Of a DNA stretch of 64,000 nucleotides, positions 35,567 to 43,133 are shown one piece after another. Under the pieces are notes generated by a model that worked only from the letters and a program-made list of their open reading frames with translations, made no database searches and was not told the DNA's origin. Within the stretch, counting starts at the first letter, position 1. Each line of letters starts with the position of its first letter. The stretch lies in contig NZ_NNRI01000013.1 of the NCBI RefSeq assembly GCF_002270415.1, forward strand, positions 558,001 to 622,000, written 5' to 3'. This DNA comes from Mesorhizobium sophorae. Its GTDB lineage: Bacteria > Pseudomonadota > Alphaproteobacteria > Rhizobiales > Rhizobiaceae. A program made the translations under genes and the position numbers.

Positions 35567-36418
35567 GTGCGTAGGCAGGAAACCCACGACGAGACGATCG
35601 CAAGGCTCTGGCTGGAAATGGAGGCCAAGAGGATTGCCGATCTTGAAGCGCAATATGCGCCACGGGCGGGGCCGGAACAGCTTGGCCGGCCGACATGGAT
35701 CAAGCGCCAGGACTGCACGGACGACATGTCGATACCTGCTCGACCAGGTGCTCGAATGATCCATGGCCTCGCATCTAGCTCGAGCATCAACACCCACGGG
35801 TATTCTCTCATTGCCAATGGCATGGACTGCGAACTGCCAGTTCCGCTTCTGTCCAGCCACAAGGGCTACGATGCGCCGATCGGAGAGGTGTTTTATGTCA
35901 GGCGCACGCAAGACAGGATCTATGTCCGCGCGCAGATCAACGACAACGAATCCGGTGACTTCGCCTGGGAAATGATCCGCTCTGGTGAGTTGCGGTGCCT
36001 CTCTGGTGCGGCGAACAATTCCACCCTGCGCATTCAGGGGATCGTAGAAGGCAAGACCTTCTATGGCGCCTGGAAGCTTCTGGAGGTGTCAGTCTGCGCG
36101 AGCGGTGCAAACCCCGATGCCGTCTTCGACATCTATCAACCTGGGTTGAGCGAAACCAAATTCTTCAGCTGGCCTATCGCAGACAGAGCAGCCAAGACCC
36201 TGGTGAAGCACGCTGAGCCTAAGGTGCCATACGCCGGCATATGGGCAGAGAGCGAACAATACGAGCGCGGACAATTCATCACTGCCAGCGGTGCGCTCTG
36301 GCACGCTGAGACAGCAAGCAAGGGCGTAAAGCCGGGTACCGCACCGGGAATATGGCGGCTCGCAGTGAAGCGCGGCGATGCACAGAGGTTAGCGGAGAAG
36401 ACACATGCCAAAGCTTGA
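35567..36418 (+). CDS. HK97-type prohead-protease-like protein with sugar-binding-like C-terminus
   Basis: A 283-residue protein starting at GTG 35567. Residues about 60-190 follow the phage prohead protease (S78-like) plan: GLASSSSINTHGYSL, LPVPLLSSHKGYDAPIGEVF (candidate catalytic His), DFAWEMIRSGELRCLSGAAN (candidate catalytic Ser) and WKLLEVSVCASGANPDAVF, the usual E-x-S...ANP end. Such enzymes trim scaffold and capsid proteins during head maturation. Residues about 220-270 (YAGIWAESEQYERGQFITA to WRLAVKRG) form a separate module resembling carbohydrate-binding-like tails of phage proteins. No capsid gene follows, which is unusual. It overlaps the next gene. Confidence 0.68.
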   Translation: MRRQETHDETIARLWLEMEAKRIADLEAQYAPRAGPEQLGRPTWIKRQDCTDDMSIPARPGARMIHGLASSSSINTHGYSLIANGMDCELPVPLLSSHKGYDAPIGEVFYVRRTQDRIYVRAQINDNESGDFAWEMIRSGELRCLSGAANNSTLRIQGIVEGKTFYGAWKLLEVSVCASGANPDAVFDIYQPGLSETKFFSWPIADRAAKTLVKHAEPKVPYAGIWAESEQYERGQFITASGALWHAETASKGVKPGTAPGIWRLAVKRGDAQRLAEKTHAKA

Positions 36419-36599
36419 ACAGGTCGACGTCGTGCTCTGCGAGGATGGCTGCACTGTCATGCTTATGGGCTACGACCGGCATGGTGGCTGCTTCATGCAG
36501 ACTGCTGGCGTGCTGCCCGACCCGACCGACGAGGACAACCTCGACCGTCAGCAATTGCGGGATGCAGCCCGTGCTGACGCATGGAGGGCAATCCCATGA
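36405..36599 (+). CDS. Small acidic hypothetical protein
   Basis: A 64-residue protein whose ATG lies inside the end of the protease-like gene. An N-terminal beta hairpin (VDVVLCEDGCTVMLMGY) is followed by an acidic helix (DPTDEDNLDRQQLRDAARAD). Family not recognised. The overlap supports translation. The next 100 bp up to the terminase-like gene hold no clear gene. Confidence 0.5.
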   Translation: MPKLEQVDVVLCEDGCTVMLMGYDRHGGCFMQTAGVLPDPTDEDNLDRQQLRDAARADAWRAIP

Positions 36600-36703
36600 G
36601 GCAGACCAGACCCTCCGGGGGGCGAGCAGACCCTTTTTCGACATCGGGTGCCAGACCGCTCCGGGCCTTCCTTCAGCTATGCGCGTAGAAACGTGGATTT
36701 GAC

Positions 36704-37132
36704 ATGACAAAACCTGGCCGAAAATCGGCAGCAGCAATCGAGATCGCCTTGCTTCGACAGCCGCAGGCCGAGCAGCGACCCGATGCTGATTATAGCCTGA
36801 CCGATGAGGAAGCCGCCGTCTGGAAGGCGACGCTGGAAGCTTTGCCGGCAGGCTGGGTTTCGGCCGGCGGCTTGCCGGTCCTCTCAGCGTACTGCCGCGT
36901 CGTCGTCAACATGCGCCGGCTCGGCCAGCTCGCGCATCAGGCCGCTCACAAGACCAAGCCCTACGACTATCAGCACCATTTTTCCTGCATTCGCGAACAC
37001 GGCCGACAGGCCCAAGTCCTCAAGACTTTGGCGACGGCGCTGCGCCTCACGCCGCAAAGTACGATGCGAGCGGACGCCAGTGGCCGGACATTGCGGGACT
37101 TCGATCCCGATGAGGTGAAGCCATGGGAATGA
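36704..37132 (+). CDS. Small terminase subunit-like (P27 type)
   Basis: A 142-residue protein resembling P27-type small terminase subunits. It has a basic/hydrophobic N-terminus, the helix TDEEAAVWKATLEALPAGWV, the helix LSAYCRVVVNMRRLGQLAHQ, and the closing KTLATALRLTPQSTMRADAS, close to the LGLTPxSR ending of P27. Small terminases recognise pac/cos DNA and load it onto the large subunit. No large subunit is found here. In satellites a lone small terminase diverts a helper phage's packaging machinery, and that model fits this context (inference). Confidence 0.6.
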   Translation: MTKPGRKSAAAIEIALLRQPQAEQRPDADYSLTDEEAAVWKATLEALPAGWVSAGGLPVLSAYCRVVVNMRRLGQLAHQAAHKTKPYDYQHHFSCIREHGRQAQVLKTLATALRLTPQSTMRADASGRTLRDFDPDEVKPWE

Positions 37133-37178
37133 CCGCGCTCGTCTGGTGGCCGCGCTATAGCGACATAGGAGACTGAAG

Positions 37179-37316
37179 GTGGCAAGCAAACCTGAGAAAA
37201 AGCCGAAACAGCCTAAGACCGTGCTGCCACCGCCGGGCAAGCCGCAGCAGATAGCCGACGCCTGGGGAATGGTCGCCGGCTTCGGCTCGTTTGGCATGGG
37301 AGCGCGCTTATCATGA
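37179..37316 (+). CDS. 45-residue basic/proline-rich protein
   Basis: It starts at GTG 37179 after AGGAGACTGAAG and ends with TGA overlapping the ATG of the next gene. The N-terminal half is lysine/proline-rich (SKPEKKPKQPKTVLPPP) and the C-terminal half glycine/hydrophobic. The ATGA overlap and ribosome-binding site support translation. No family recognised. Confidence 0.5.
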   Translation: MASKPEKKPKQPKTVLPPPGKPQQIADAWGMVAGFGSFGMGARLS

Positions 37317-38620
37317 CGGCATACTACGTACGTTCTGGAGCAGGAGGTGCCGGGACCGGAGCCGATTGGACGAATGCCTACACGACGCTTGCTGCTGCGT
37401 TCTCAGGCAAGTCGGTCGGCGATGTCTTTTATATCTCGGATGATCACGCCGAGAGCACGGCTGGCGCTGTTACCCTGTCGCCACCGGGGACGATTGCGAA
37501 CCTAACTCAAGTCATTTGCGTCAACCACTCGGGCAGCGTTCCGCCTGTCGCTGCTGACCTTAGAGCGACAGCAACGGTCACGGTAACAGGCGCCAACAAT
37601 CTGACATTCGCGGGAGGGACGGGTGTCTATTACAAGGGGATAATTTTCAGCGGTGCTTCGAGTATCACAATGCCGAACACCGCGAATTTCGTCGGCATTT
37701 TCGAGGATTGCTCGCTCAGGATGACTGGTGCTGGCGCCACAAAAGTAGGAATCGCCGCCTCTGGCCTCGACACTGTTCTTGTCGAATGGATAAACACCAC
37801 TCTTTCCTGCGCTGCCACAACTCAGGGCATTAAGAATGCCGGCGCCACTTTCCGTTGGCGCAATACCCCATCTGCCCTATTGGGCACGATCCCCACCACG
37901 CTTATCGAATGGAACACTGGTCGCGGTGGAGACACCGTCCTGAAGGGTGTTGATTTGAGCGCAGCGGGATCGGGCAAGACCATCGTCAGCAACACTGCAT
38001 CATGTGCAAGCCGCGCTCAGATCATCGACTGCAAGCTCAATGCGAGCGTCACGAAATCAGCGGTGCCGACCGCTCCTGGCAGTGTGGATGTGGATTTCTA
38101 CCGCTCGGGCTCGTCCGGTGTGAATTACAACTACCACCGTGAACGTTACGCCGGCACGCTCGACGAAGAACTGACCATCGTTCGTACCGGGGGCGCCTCA
38201 GATGGCACAACACCACTCGCCTGGAAGATCGTCACCTCTGCCAACACGACCTGGCTTACCCCGTTCGAGTGCCAGCCAATCGCGATCTGGAACGATGTCA
38301 CAGGCTCATCGGTGACCGCTACAGTTCAATGCATTTGGGGCGGCGGTGCCGTTCCGAACAATGATGAAATCTGGGGCGATGTCGAATATCTCGGCGATGC
38401 ATCCTCGCCGCTGGCCTCATTTGTCAACGACAGCAAGGCCACTGCGCTGACGACGGCCGCCGGCCAGACGGCAGGCAGCGGCACATGGGGCGGCTCGACC
38501 ACGAAGTTCGAACTCGCGGTGACGTTCACGCCCCAACAGAAGGGCTGGATTTTCTTCACCGTGAAGGCGGCGAAAGCGTCATCCACCTTCTACATCGATC
38601 CGAAGGTGACTTTGACCTAG
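37313..38620 (+). CDS. Beta-rich phage tail/fibre-like protein
   Basis: A 435-residue protein rich in Ser, Thr, Ala and Gly with regularly spaced short beta strands. The opening (TAYYVRSGAGGAGTGADW, TNAYTTLAAAF) is the typical start of right-handed parallel beta-helix proteins such as phage tailspikes. Residues about 85-240 look like beta-helix coils (VTVTGANNLTFAGGTG, IIFSGASSITMPNTA). The C-terminal 150 residues form a different beta domain ending FYIDPKVTLT. There is no signal peptide. A virion surface or receptor-binding role is likely; the substrate is unknown. It is the last gene of the plus-strand run. Confidence 0.62.
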   Translation: MTAYYVRSGAGGAGTGADWTNAYTTLAAAFSGKSVGDVFYISDDHAESTAGAVTLSPPGTIANLTQVICVNHSGSVPPVAADLRATATVTVTGANNLTFAGGTGVYYKGIIFSGASSITMPNTANFVGIFEDCSLRMTGAGATKVGIAASGLDTVLVEWINTTLSCAATTQGIKNAGATFRWRNTPSALLGTIPTTLIEWNTGRGGDTVLKGVDLSAAGSGKTIVSNTASCASRAQIIDCKLNASVTKSAVPTAPGSVDVDFYRSGSSGVNYNYHRERYAGTLDEELTIVRTGGASDGTTPLAWKIVTSANTTWLTPFECQPIAIWNDVTGSSVTATVQCIWGGGAVPNNDEIWGDVEYLGDASSPLASFVNDSKATALTTAAGQTAGSGTWGGSTTKFELAVTFTPQQKGWIFFTVKAAKASSTFYIDPKVTLT

Positions 38621-39155
38621 CCGGCGCTGACCGCCGTTCTGACGTGGCGACGTTGTGATGTCAGGGCTTAAATTTGAATCTGACCTCGTGGCCGTAGGTG
38701 CCGACAGATAAATCAGCGGAAGCTTGCCGGAAACTTCGCTCCACCTCTGTCGTATATCGGCCCTCGTTTGCTAGCCTGTCCCACAGGATGAAGCAGACGG
38801 CCAGGGCGATCACAATCAATACCGGACGCGTCGGAAAACCTCCCTCAAAAGAGTTCCCGAAAACCTATGGCAAGCATGATCCTGATCGAGGCGGAATACA
38901 AGCTGGCGCTATATATTGTGGTTACCGGGTGGCACGCGGCCCACAGGCGGGCGCCAGGATGCGGCGGCTGGCGAGATCCTGCAGGCCGCCTATGGCCAGC
39001 CAGAGGGCAGCGCATGATCGCCTGGCTCGCCTTCGCCATCGGCTGGCGTCGTGCTGGCGCTGGCGTGGCCTTTCTGTACGGTTCCAACACACTCTTGCAG
39101 GCGCTTTTGACTGGGATTAAATTCGTGTTTTCGTTTTCGAGGGAGAGCGGAAACC
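38621..39155. other. Gene-poor stretch with decayed small frames
   Basis: About 535 bp with no confident gene. A short hydrophobic peptide frame (MIAWLAFAIG near 39014) breaks by frameshift after ten residues. The GCGCCAGGATGCG segment near 38953 recurs near 41221 in a similar context. It looks like degraded repeats of small-gene cassettes. Confidence 0.4.
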
Positions 39156-39359
39156 ATGCACGTCAACGGCGTTGTCGAACCAGATCAATTGGCGATGCTG
39201 ACGACCATTTTGGAAGAGCATTGCCAATCCTGCGGCATCCCGGCTGATAGCCTAGATCGCGAGAACCTAGCCGCCCGCATCGTGACGCTTTTTATGTCCG
39301 GCATGACCGGCCTTGACGACCTGAAGCGGGCGCTTTCCGGCCAGAGCGACAACGCTTAG
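39156..39359 (+). CDS. 67-residue conserved-looking hypothetical protein
   Basis: A helical, acidic protein (QLAMLTTILEEHCQSCGIPA, LAARIVTLFMSGMTGLDDLK) preceded by GGGAGAGCGG. Codon use is typical of the genome. Its end overlaps by a few bases the stop of the convergent gene on the other strand. Similar short proteins are frequent in rhizobial genomes; function unknown. Confidence 0.6.
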   Translation: MHVNGVVEPDQLAMLTTILEEHCQSCGIPADSLDRENLAARIVTLFMSGMTGLDDLKRALSGQSDNA

Positions 39360-39541
39360 AGGCCGAGCCGGGACGAGGACCCATTCCATTTGAGAAGACG
39401 AGCTTCACGCAGGATGGAGGCGCGATCGAAGCCTACAAGCGATACAATCTCACGTATCTGCTGCTCTGTAGCACCCGATTGGCTTGCAAGTTCGCGAACG
39501 GCCTCGGCCGACAGACTGGGTCTTTTGGGCTCAGTTGCCAT
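39356..39541 (-). CDS. Small helical hypothetical protein
   Basis: A 61-residue protein: SAEAVRELASQSGATEQQIR and REIVSLVGFDRASILREARL suggest a compact helical, perhaps DNA-binding fold of the kind seen in short rhizobial proteins. It ends head-to-head with the preceding gene, the two stops overlapping. Family not certain. Confidence 0.55.
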   Translation of the reverse strand: MATEPKRPSLSAEAVRELASQSGATEQQIREIVSLVGFDRASILREARLLKWNGSSSRLGL

Positions 39542-39660
39542 AACACCATGCCTCCTGCTGGGGCAGGAGTGCGATGGTCGCTCCCAGGCGTCAACGCCCG
39601 TTGCTGTGTTGCTGACGATTTGTGTTTCTACGCTTTCGTACAGGAAATGAATAGCCGTTC

Positions 39661-39689
39661 CTCGCCTTCATCGCCTCGTGCGCCGTCGT
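39661..39689 (+). repeat. 29-bp direct repeat, copy 1
   Basis: Identical to 40596-40624. In one frame it encodes LAFIASCAVV, the start of a hydrophobic helix, but a stop lies just upstream and no start codon is available in that frame. Confidence 0.7.
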
Positions 39690-39764
39690 GCTGGCGCTGG
39701 CTTGGCTGTTCTGACGCTCATGTGAGTTGCGGCGCTTGTGGTGAGCTTGCTACCCTGCCAAACC

Positions 39765-39872
39765 ATGGATCGGACGCTGAAAATCACCATCCTCCTGGTA
39801 TTGTTGGCAATCATCTTGGTCATAGGTGCCATGTGGCTGTTCGAGCCACCGCCTGTGATCTCGCGATTGTAA
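39765..39872 (+). CDS. 35-residue single-helix membrane peptide
   Basis: The frame begins with ATG 39765 and reads MDRTLKITILLVLLAIILVI, then GAMWLFEPPPVISRL and a stop. This is a clean transmembrane helix with a charged N-terminus. Ribosome-binding signals are weak. It could be a small phage-type membrane peptide. Confidence 0.4.
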   Translation: MDRTLKITILLVLLAIILVIGAMWLFEPPPVISRL

Positions 39873-40122
39873 AACGGAAGTGGGCGGGGCGGCCCGGCTG
39901 CCGGGGGCAATAGGTGGCCGGCGCCACTCTTCGTTGGGAGATTGCCTGAGAAGGCGCCGGCCGAGCGGTCCACCTGAGGGCCGCCGCATATTCAAAATGC
40001 AGAAGGATTAGGCCTTTCGCAGCCTCACGCCAGCGCCGCCACGGTCCGGACGCGTCGCAACAGGCCTCAGCAACTTTGTCGTTGCGAATGCGGCAATGAG
40101 CGCCTTGTCCTCAACAACAGTC

Positions 40123-40275
40123 TCAAGACCGGCAACAGTTGCTCGAGCGGCTGTCACTGCTGCCGCTGCTCCCGCTCGATGTAGACGCGGTTGGCGGTGC
40201 GGGTGGAGCCTCGCCGCGTGGTGCTGTCATGCAGCCAGTCAAAAGTAATGCCGAAAACAGGATGAAAAGGCGCAT
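40123..40275 (-). CDS. Small lipoprotein
   Basis: A 50-residue precursor starting at ATG 40275, 7-8 nt after AAGGAGG. It has a short signal sequence ending in a lipobox (MRLFILFSALLLTGC, Cys15), then a disordered Pro/Ser/Gly-rich tail. Size and composition resemble Rz1-type spanin lipoproteins of phages. No matching inner-membrane spanin is obvious, so this remains a suggestion. Confidence 0.6.
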   Translation of the reverse strand: MRLFILFSALLLTGCMTAPRGEAPPAPPTASTSSGSSGSSDSRSSNCCRS

Positions 40276-40886
40276 ATCGATAACCTCCTTTGGTAGGGTT
40301 TTCCATTGTCTGGCGCTTCGCGAGGTTGCGGGGTAACTCCGAGGAACTGAGGCAACAGGCCGTCGCCCCGCTTGGCGTACGTGGAGGGCAATCAACAGCG
40401 ATATCATGGCAAGCCTCCTTTGTGAGGCTTCCAGTGTCCAGCCGATCAATAGCCAACGCCACCCGTTTCCTGACGCCTTTGGCAGACGACCGTAAGCGGT
40501 CTGGCTTTTGGATCAGCCGGCACCATCATGGCCGCCCTTCCGTAGCCTCACACCAGCACCGCCGCCATTCTCGGGGATGAACTCGACGCCGGGCGCTCGC
40601 CTTCATCGCCTCGTGCGCCGTCGTCGGCGCGCTGATGTTGCACTGAGGAATGAGGCGGCCCGGCTGCCTGGGGGTCGAGGGGGACAGGCAGCCGAGCCAT
40701 GCCGGAACTCCTCCCGGCAGTTGATCATGTCCTCTATTAGCGGGAATGCAAATACGCACTTTCCTTCCTTGCCGCATGCGCCGTCGTGGGCTGGCGCCTG
40801 GCGCGGCCTGGTCGGCTCATCGATCGGTGGCGGCGACTCCTGAACGCACCTTACCCCGCAAAACGATATTGCGTTTCTACATTGGT
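40276..40886. other. Repeat-rich interval without a clear gene
   Basis: About 610 bp. It contains the second copy of the 29-bp repeat (40596-40624) and an AGCCTCACaCCAGCaCCGCC segment near 40552 that resembles one near 40023. Several overlapping frames are open but none has a start with a ribosome-binding site and a natural translation. Confidence 0.4.
40596..40624 (+). repeat. 29-bp direct repeat, copy 2
   Basis: Identical to 39661-39689, again encoding LAFIASCAVV in a frame blocked by an upstream stop. Confidence 0.7.
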
Positions 40887-41099
40887 TTACGTCGGTGGAT
40901 TGCGCACTCGATCTTCCAGATCGCGCTGCTTTTCTTCTTTCGAGGCCAGCCGGTTGAAGGCGTATTCGGCAAGCATGGAGCCGGCGAATATGATCAGGAG
41001 CGGCGCGGTCCACGTCCAGAAGGAATGCAAGGCAAAAAAGGCCAAACCGGCAACAGCGGCCGAAACCGCAAAGATCGCGAACCGGATCGTCTGGGCCAT
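40887..41099 (-). CDS. 70-residue membrane protein
   Basis: Two hydrophobic helices (IRFAIFAVSAAVAGLAFFAL and WTWTAPLLIIFAGSMLAEYA) are followed by a charged tail (SKEEKQRDLEDRVRN). It starts at ATG 41099. This is a typical small phage or island inner-membrane protein; a holin-like role is possible on topology alone but not supported by any motif. Confidence 0.6.
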   Translation of the reverse strand: MAQTIRFAIFAVSAAVAGLAFFALHSFWTWTAPLLIIFAGSMLAEYAFNRLASKEEKQRDLEDRVRNPPT

Positions 41100-41261
41100 C
41101 TTACTCCCTGTCCAAATTAGGAAGGATCGAGATCTTCGGCTAAGGTGTCAATCGGCCTTTTGTGGCCATAGCTCGATCCTTTCTGTTGATCGCAGCAGTC
41201 ATGCAGCGGGCCACAGGCAGGCGCCAGGATGCGATGGGAAACGCGCGCTGGCGGGGCTGCC

Positions 41262-41453
41262 TTACATGGCGCTGGCGCTATACCGGTGACGGGCTTTCTT
41301 GGCAGGTTCTTGTTCGGCGCGAGCGTGGGCGCTCCTCATGATCTTGAGGGCTTCGTCTCGGGTTAGGCCGCACTTGCGAGCATAGTACTCCGCTTCGCGC
41401 GCAAGCTCGCGAACGGCATCGCTTTCAGGGTTACGCTTCGGTTTCTTGGCCAT
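41262..41453 (-). CDS. Small basic helical protein
   Basis: A 63-residue protein, lysine/arginine-rich at both ends (MAKKPKRNPESD, KKARHRYS), with a helical middle (AVRELAREAEYYARKCGLTR, DEALKIMRSAHARAE). The layout resembles the 61-residue protein encoded at 39356-39541 (AVRELAxxxG...), so the two may be distant relatives. Function unknown. Confidence 0.55.
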   Translation of the reverse strand: MAKKPKRNPESDAVRELAREAEYYARKCGLTRDEALKIMRSAHARAEQEPAKKARHRYSASAM

Positions 41454-41617
41454 AAGCTCGATTGTGACTGATTCTGCCGGTCTCGTCCCGTAGTGCTAGA
41501 ACTTCACCGGCCCGGTCCCGTTCCATCGAATGAACGTGGCATCGCCACGTCAATGTTCGATCCCGTATTCATTCGGCTGCTCTCTTCGGCAGGTAACCTT
41601 TGTCCCGCAGGTACATG

Positions 41618-41950
41618 GTCAAGATCTTCTCGACCATCGACGACACTGACCGCATGTCGTCTTTTGCCGCACGCTCTAACGGTAACAACAGCCAAGCGCA
41701 TTGGGGAGGCTCCAGAGCCACGGCGCCAAGCCAGGACGAGTGCGAGGCCGAAAACGAGCATGGCGGCGATGTGCTGGACGAGCCGCACGACAGGGAGGCC
41801 GACGAACCCTCCCTTGCCTGGACCGAAGCAGTCAACCAAGTGCGCCGGCTGGAGACGGACCCGAACATCTGGCTGATCGAGGATGGCGAGCAGGATGGCG
41901 GCGACATGCCGGAAGGCGGCGACGAGCGGGAGCATCCTGACCACTACTGA
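41618..41950 (+). CDS. Acidic hypothetical protein
   Basis: About 110 residues. The C-terminal 70 are strongly acidic (EAENEHGGDVLDEPHDREAD, WLIEDGEQDGGDMPEGGDER). Third-codon positions are very GC-rich in this frame, which favours it over the open minus-strand frame covering the same bases. The start is uncertain: ATG 41618, or 41600/41657. A terminator hairpin follows 25 bp after the stop. Acidic small phage proteins can mimic DNA, but I have no motif for that. Confidence 0.45.
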   Translation, partial: VKIFSTIDDTDRMSSFAARSNGNNSQAHWGGSRATAPSQDECEAENEHGGDVLDEPHDREADEPSLAWTEAVNQVRRLETDPNIWLIEDGEQDGGDMPEGGDEREHPDHY

Positions 41951-41974
41951 TCATTCCGCAAGCGAAACGACTGG

Positions 41975-42003
41975 CCCGCTGCCTCACGGTGGCGGGTTTT
42001 TTT
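41975..42003 (+). terminator. Rho-independent terminator
   Basis: CCCGC at 41975-41979 pairs with GCGGG at 41992-41996 and is followed by seven T. It lies directly behind the acidic-protein gene. A very similar hairpin with a CACGGTGGCGGG core recurs near 44421-44439. Confidence 0.65.
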
Positions 42004-42165
42004 CTGCGGACAGCAGCGCTCCTATTTGCCGCCTACGCGGGGTTATAATCCGGCGCGTCATAGGGTCGGGCAACAGCCCACCGCTCGTCCAACGCCAAGA
42101 TTTAAGATATAGAACATATTCGGGCAGATCACCCGACCTGCCCGATTATCGAGGGAGGATGTCTT

Positions 42166-42498
42166 ATGCCAACGTTCATAGTTACAGGGTCCTATTCAGC
42201 CACGGCAGCGATGGGAATGATTCACACTCCATCAAACCGAGAAACGGCGGCCCGTGCCATCTTTGAAGCAGCAGGCGGGAAACTGCATTCTTTCTACGTC
42301 ACGACGGGCGAAAATGACTGGATGGCAATCACGGAATTCGGGGACGGTGCTGACCTGATCCCCGCACTTCTCGTCGTCGGCGCAGCGGGAGCAGTATCGA
42401 ATGTCAAAACCGTGCGAGCGTACACCGGCGCGGAGTTCAAGGCGGCTCAAGAGAAGGCCGGCAAAATCGCTTCTTCCTACAAATCCCCGGCAAAATAA
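42166..42498 (+). CDS. GYD-domain protein
   Basis: A 110-residue protein of the GYD family (dimeric alpha/beta-barrel type). It opens MPTFIVTGSYSATAAMGMI, continues RAIFEAAGGKLHSFYVTTGE, NDWMAITEFGDGADLIPALL and ends with TVRAYTGAEFKAAQEKAG. These are the usual conserved blocks. GGGAGGATGTCTT precedes the ATG. GYD proteins are small, cytoplasmic and of unknown activity. It is not a phage-type gene and is probably cargo of the element. Confidence 0.85.
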   Translation: MPTFIVTGSYSATAAMGMIHTPSNRETAARAIFEAAGGKLHSFYVTTGENDWMAITEFGDGADLIPALLVVGAAGAVSNVKTVRAYTGAEFKAAQEKAGKIASSYKSPAK

Positions 42499-42546
42499 GC
42501 AGTGGTGCACCAGCACGGGCGAGTAATTTATCACGCTGATAAGTCT

Positions 42547-42572
42547 GGCCCGGCGGCTTCGGCTTCCGGGCC
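42547..42572. terminator. Hairpin, twin of 42874-42899
   Basis: GGCCCGG at 42547-42553 pairs with CCGGGCC at 42566-42572. Loop and stem nearly match the hairpin at 42874-42899. It lies between the GYD gene and a convergent minus-strand gene. Without a T-run it may act as a bidirectional stop only weakly. Confidence 0.45.
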
Positions 42573-42574
42573 AT

Positions 42575-42760
42575 TCAGCCTGCAGTATAGCCAAGCCACG
42601 CCAGGACGACAGCTACCGGGAGGGCGACCCAACTGACCCACACCGGGACCGTTGTATGCCCGATGACGACCTGAAAGCCTGTGGCAAGCCGCACGACCTG
42701 CACAACGGCGGCGATGGTGAAGATAAAACCGACAAACATCGCATATTGAGAAGCGGTCAT
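42575..42760 (-). CDS. 61-residue membrane protein
   Basis: Two hydrophobic helices (YAMFVGFIFTIAAVVQVVRL and VWVSWVALPVAVVLAWLGY) separated by a short loop (ATGFQVVIGHTTVP). It starts at ATG 42760. Small membrane proteins of this pattern are common in rhizobia; function unknown. Confidence 0.6.
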   Translation of the reverse strand: MTASQYAMFVGFIFTIAAVVQVVRLATGFQVVIGHTTVPVWVSWVALPVAVVLAWLGYTAG

Positions 42761-42873
42761 TGCAGCCTCCTTGGCGCTGTGAGACGAGTTCCCAACTTAC
42801 TCCGTTAACTCAGGTTTCTCAATCGTCGTCGGGTTTTCCGGCCTGTTATGCGGGAATCGATGGCGGCGGAATT

Positions 42874-42904
42874 GGCCCGGCGGCATCGGCTTCCGGGCCT
42901 TTTT
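42874..42904 (+). terminator. Rho-independent terminator
   Basis: GGCCCGG at 42874-42880 pairs with CCGGGCC at 42893-42899 and is followed by TTTTT. It reads on the plus strand although the neighbouring genes are on the minus strand, so it may end a transcript coming from the GYD region or from an unannotated RNA. Confidence 0.6.
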
Positions 42905-42905
42905 G

Positions 42906-43049
42906 TTAGCGGCGTTCCTGACCAAAGTGGAGATAGAGCAGGCCGGCGCACAGGATCAGACCGCTTCCAGCCAAAAAGATCAATCCGATGGAAATGACCC
43001 AAACTAGCACTCGCTGCCTGTCGGTCATTCCGTTGTACCACGATTGCAT
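42906..43049 (-). CDS. 47-residue membrane peptide
   Basis: The frame starts at ATG 43049 and reads MQSWYNGMTDRQRVLVWVIS, then a hydrophobic helix (IGLIFLAGSGLILCAGLLYL) and HFGQERR. One transmembrane segment with a positive C-terminus. Natural codon use and a complete helix support it. Confidence 0.55.
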   Translation of the reverse strand: MQSWYNGMTDRQRVLVWVISIGLIFLAGSGLILCAGLLYLHFGQERR

Positions 43050-43133
43050 AGGCAGCCCCCGATTTTCGCGAACTGGGTACCACTCAATTGGGGATTAGCC
43101 AATGGCTCGCTGCAGGTGGTGGCGGGCATCAGT

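Noticed and set aside
41569..41907. Minus-strand frame overlapping the acidic protein
   Set aside because: Third-position GC bias and composition favour the plus-strand frame; the minus frame is Ser/Cys-rich as expected of a shadow.
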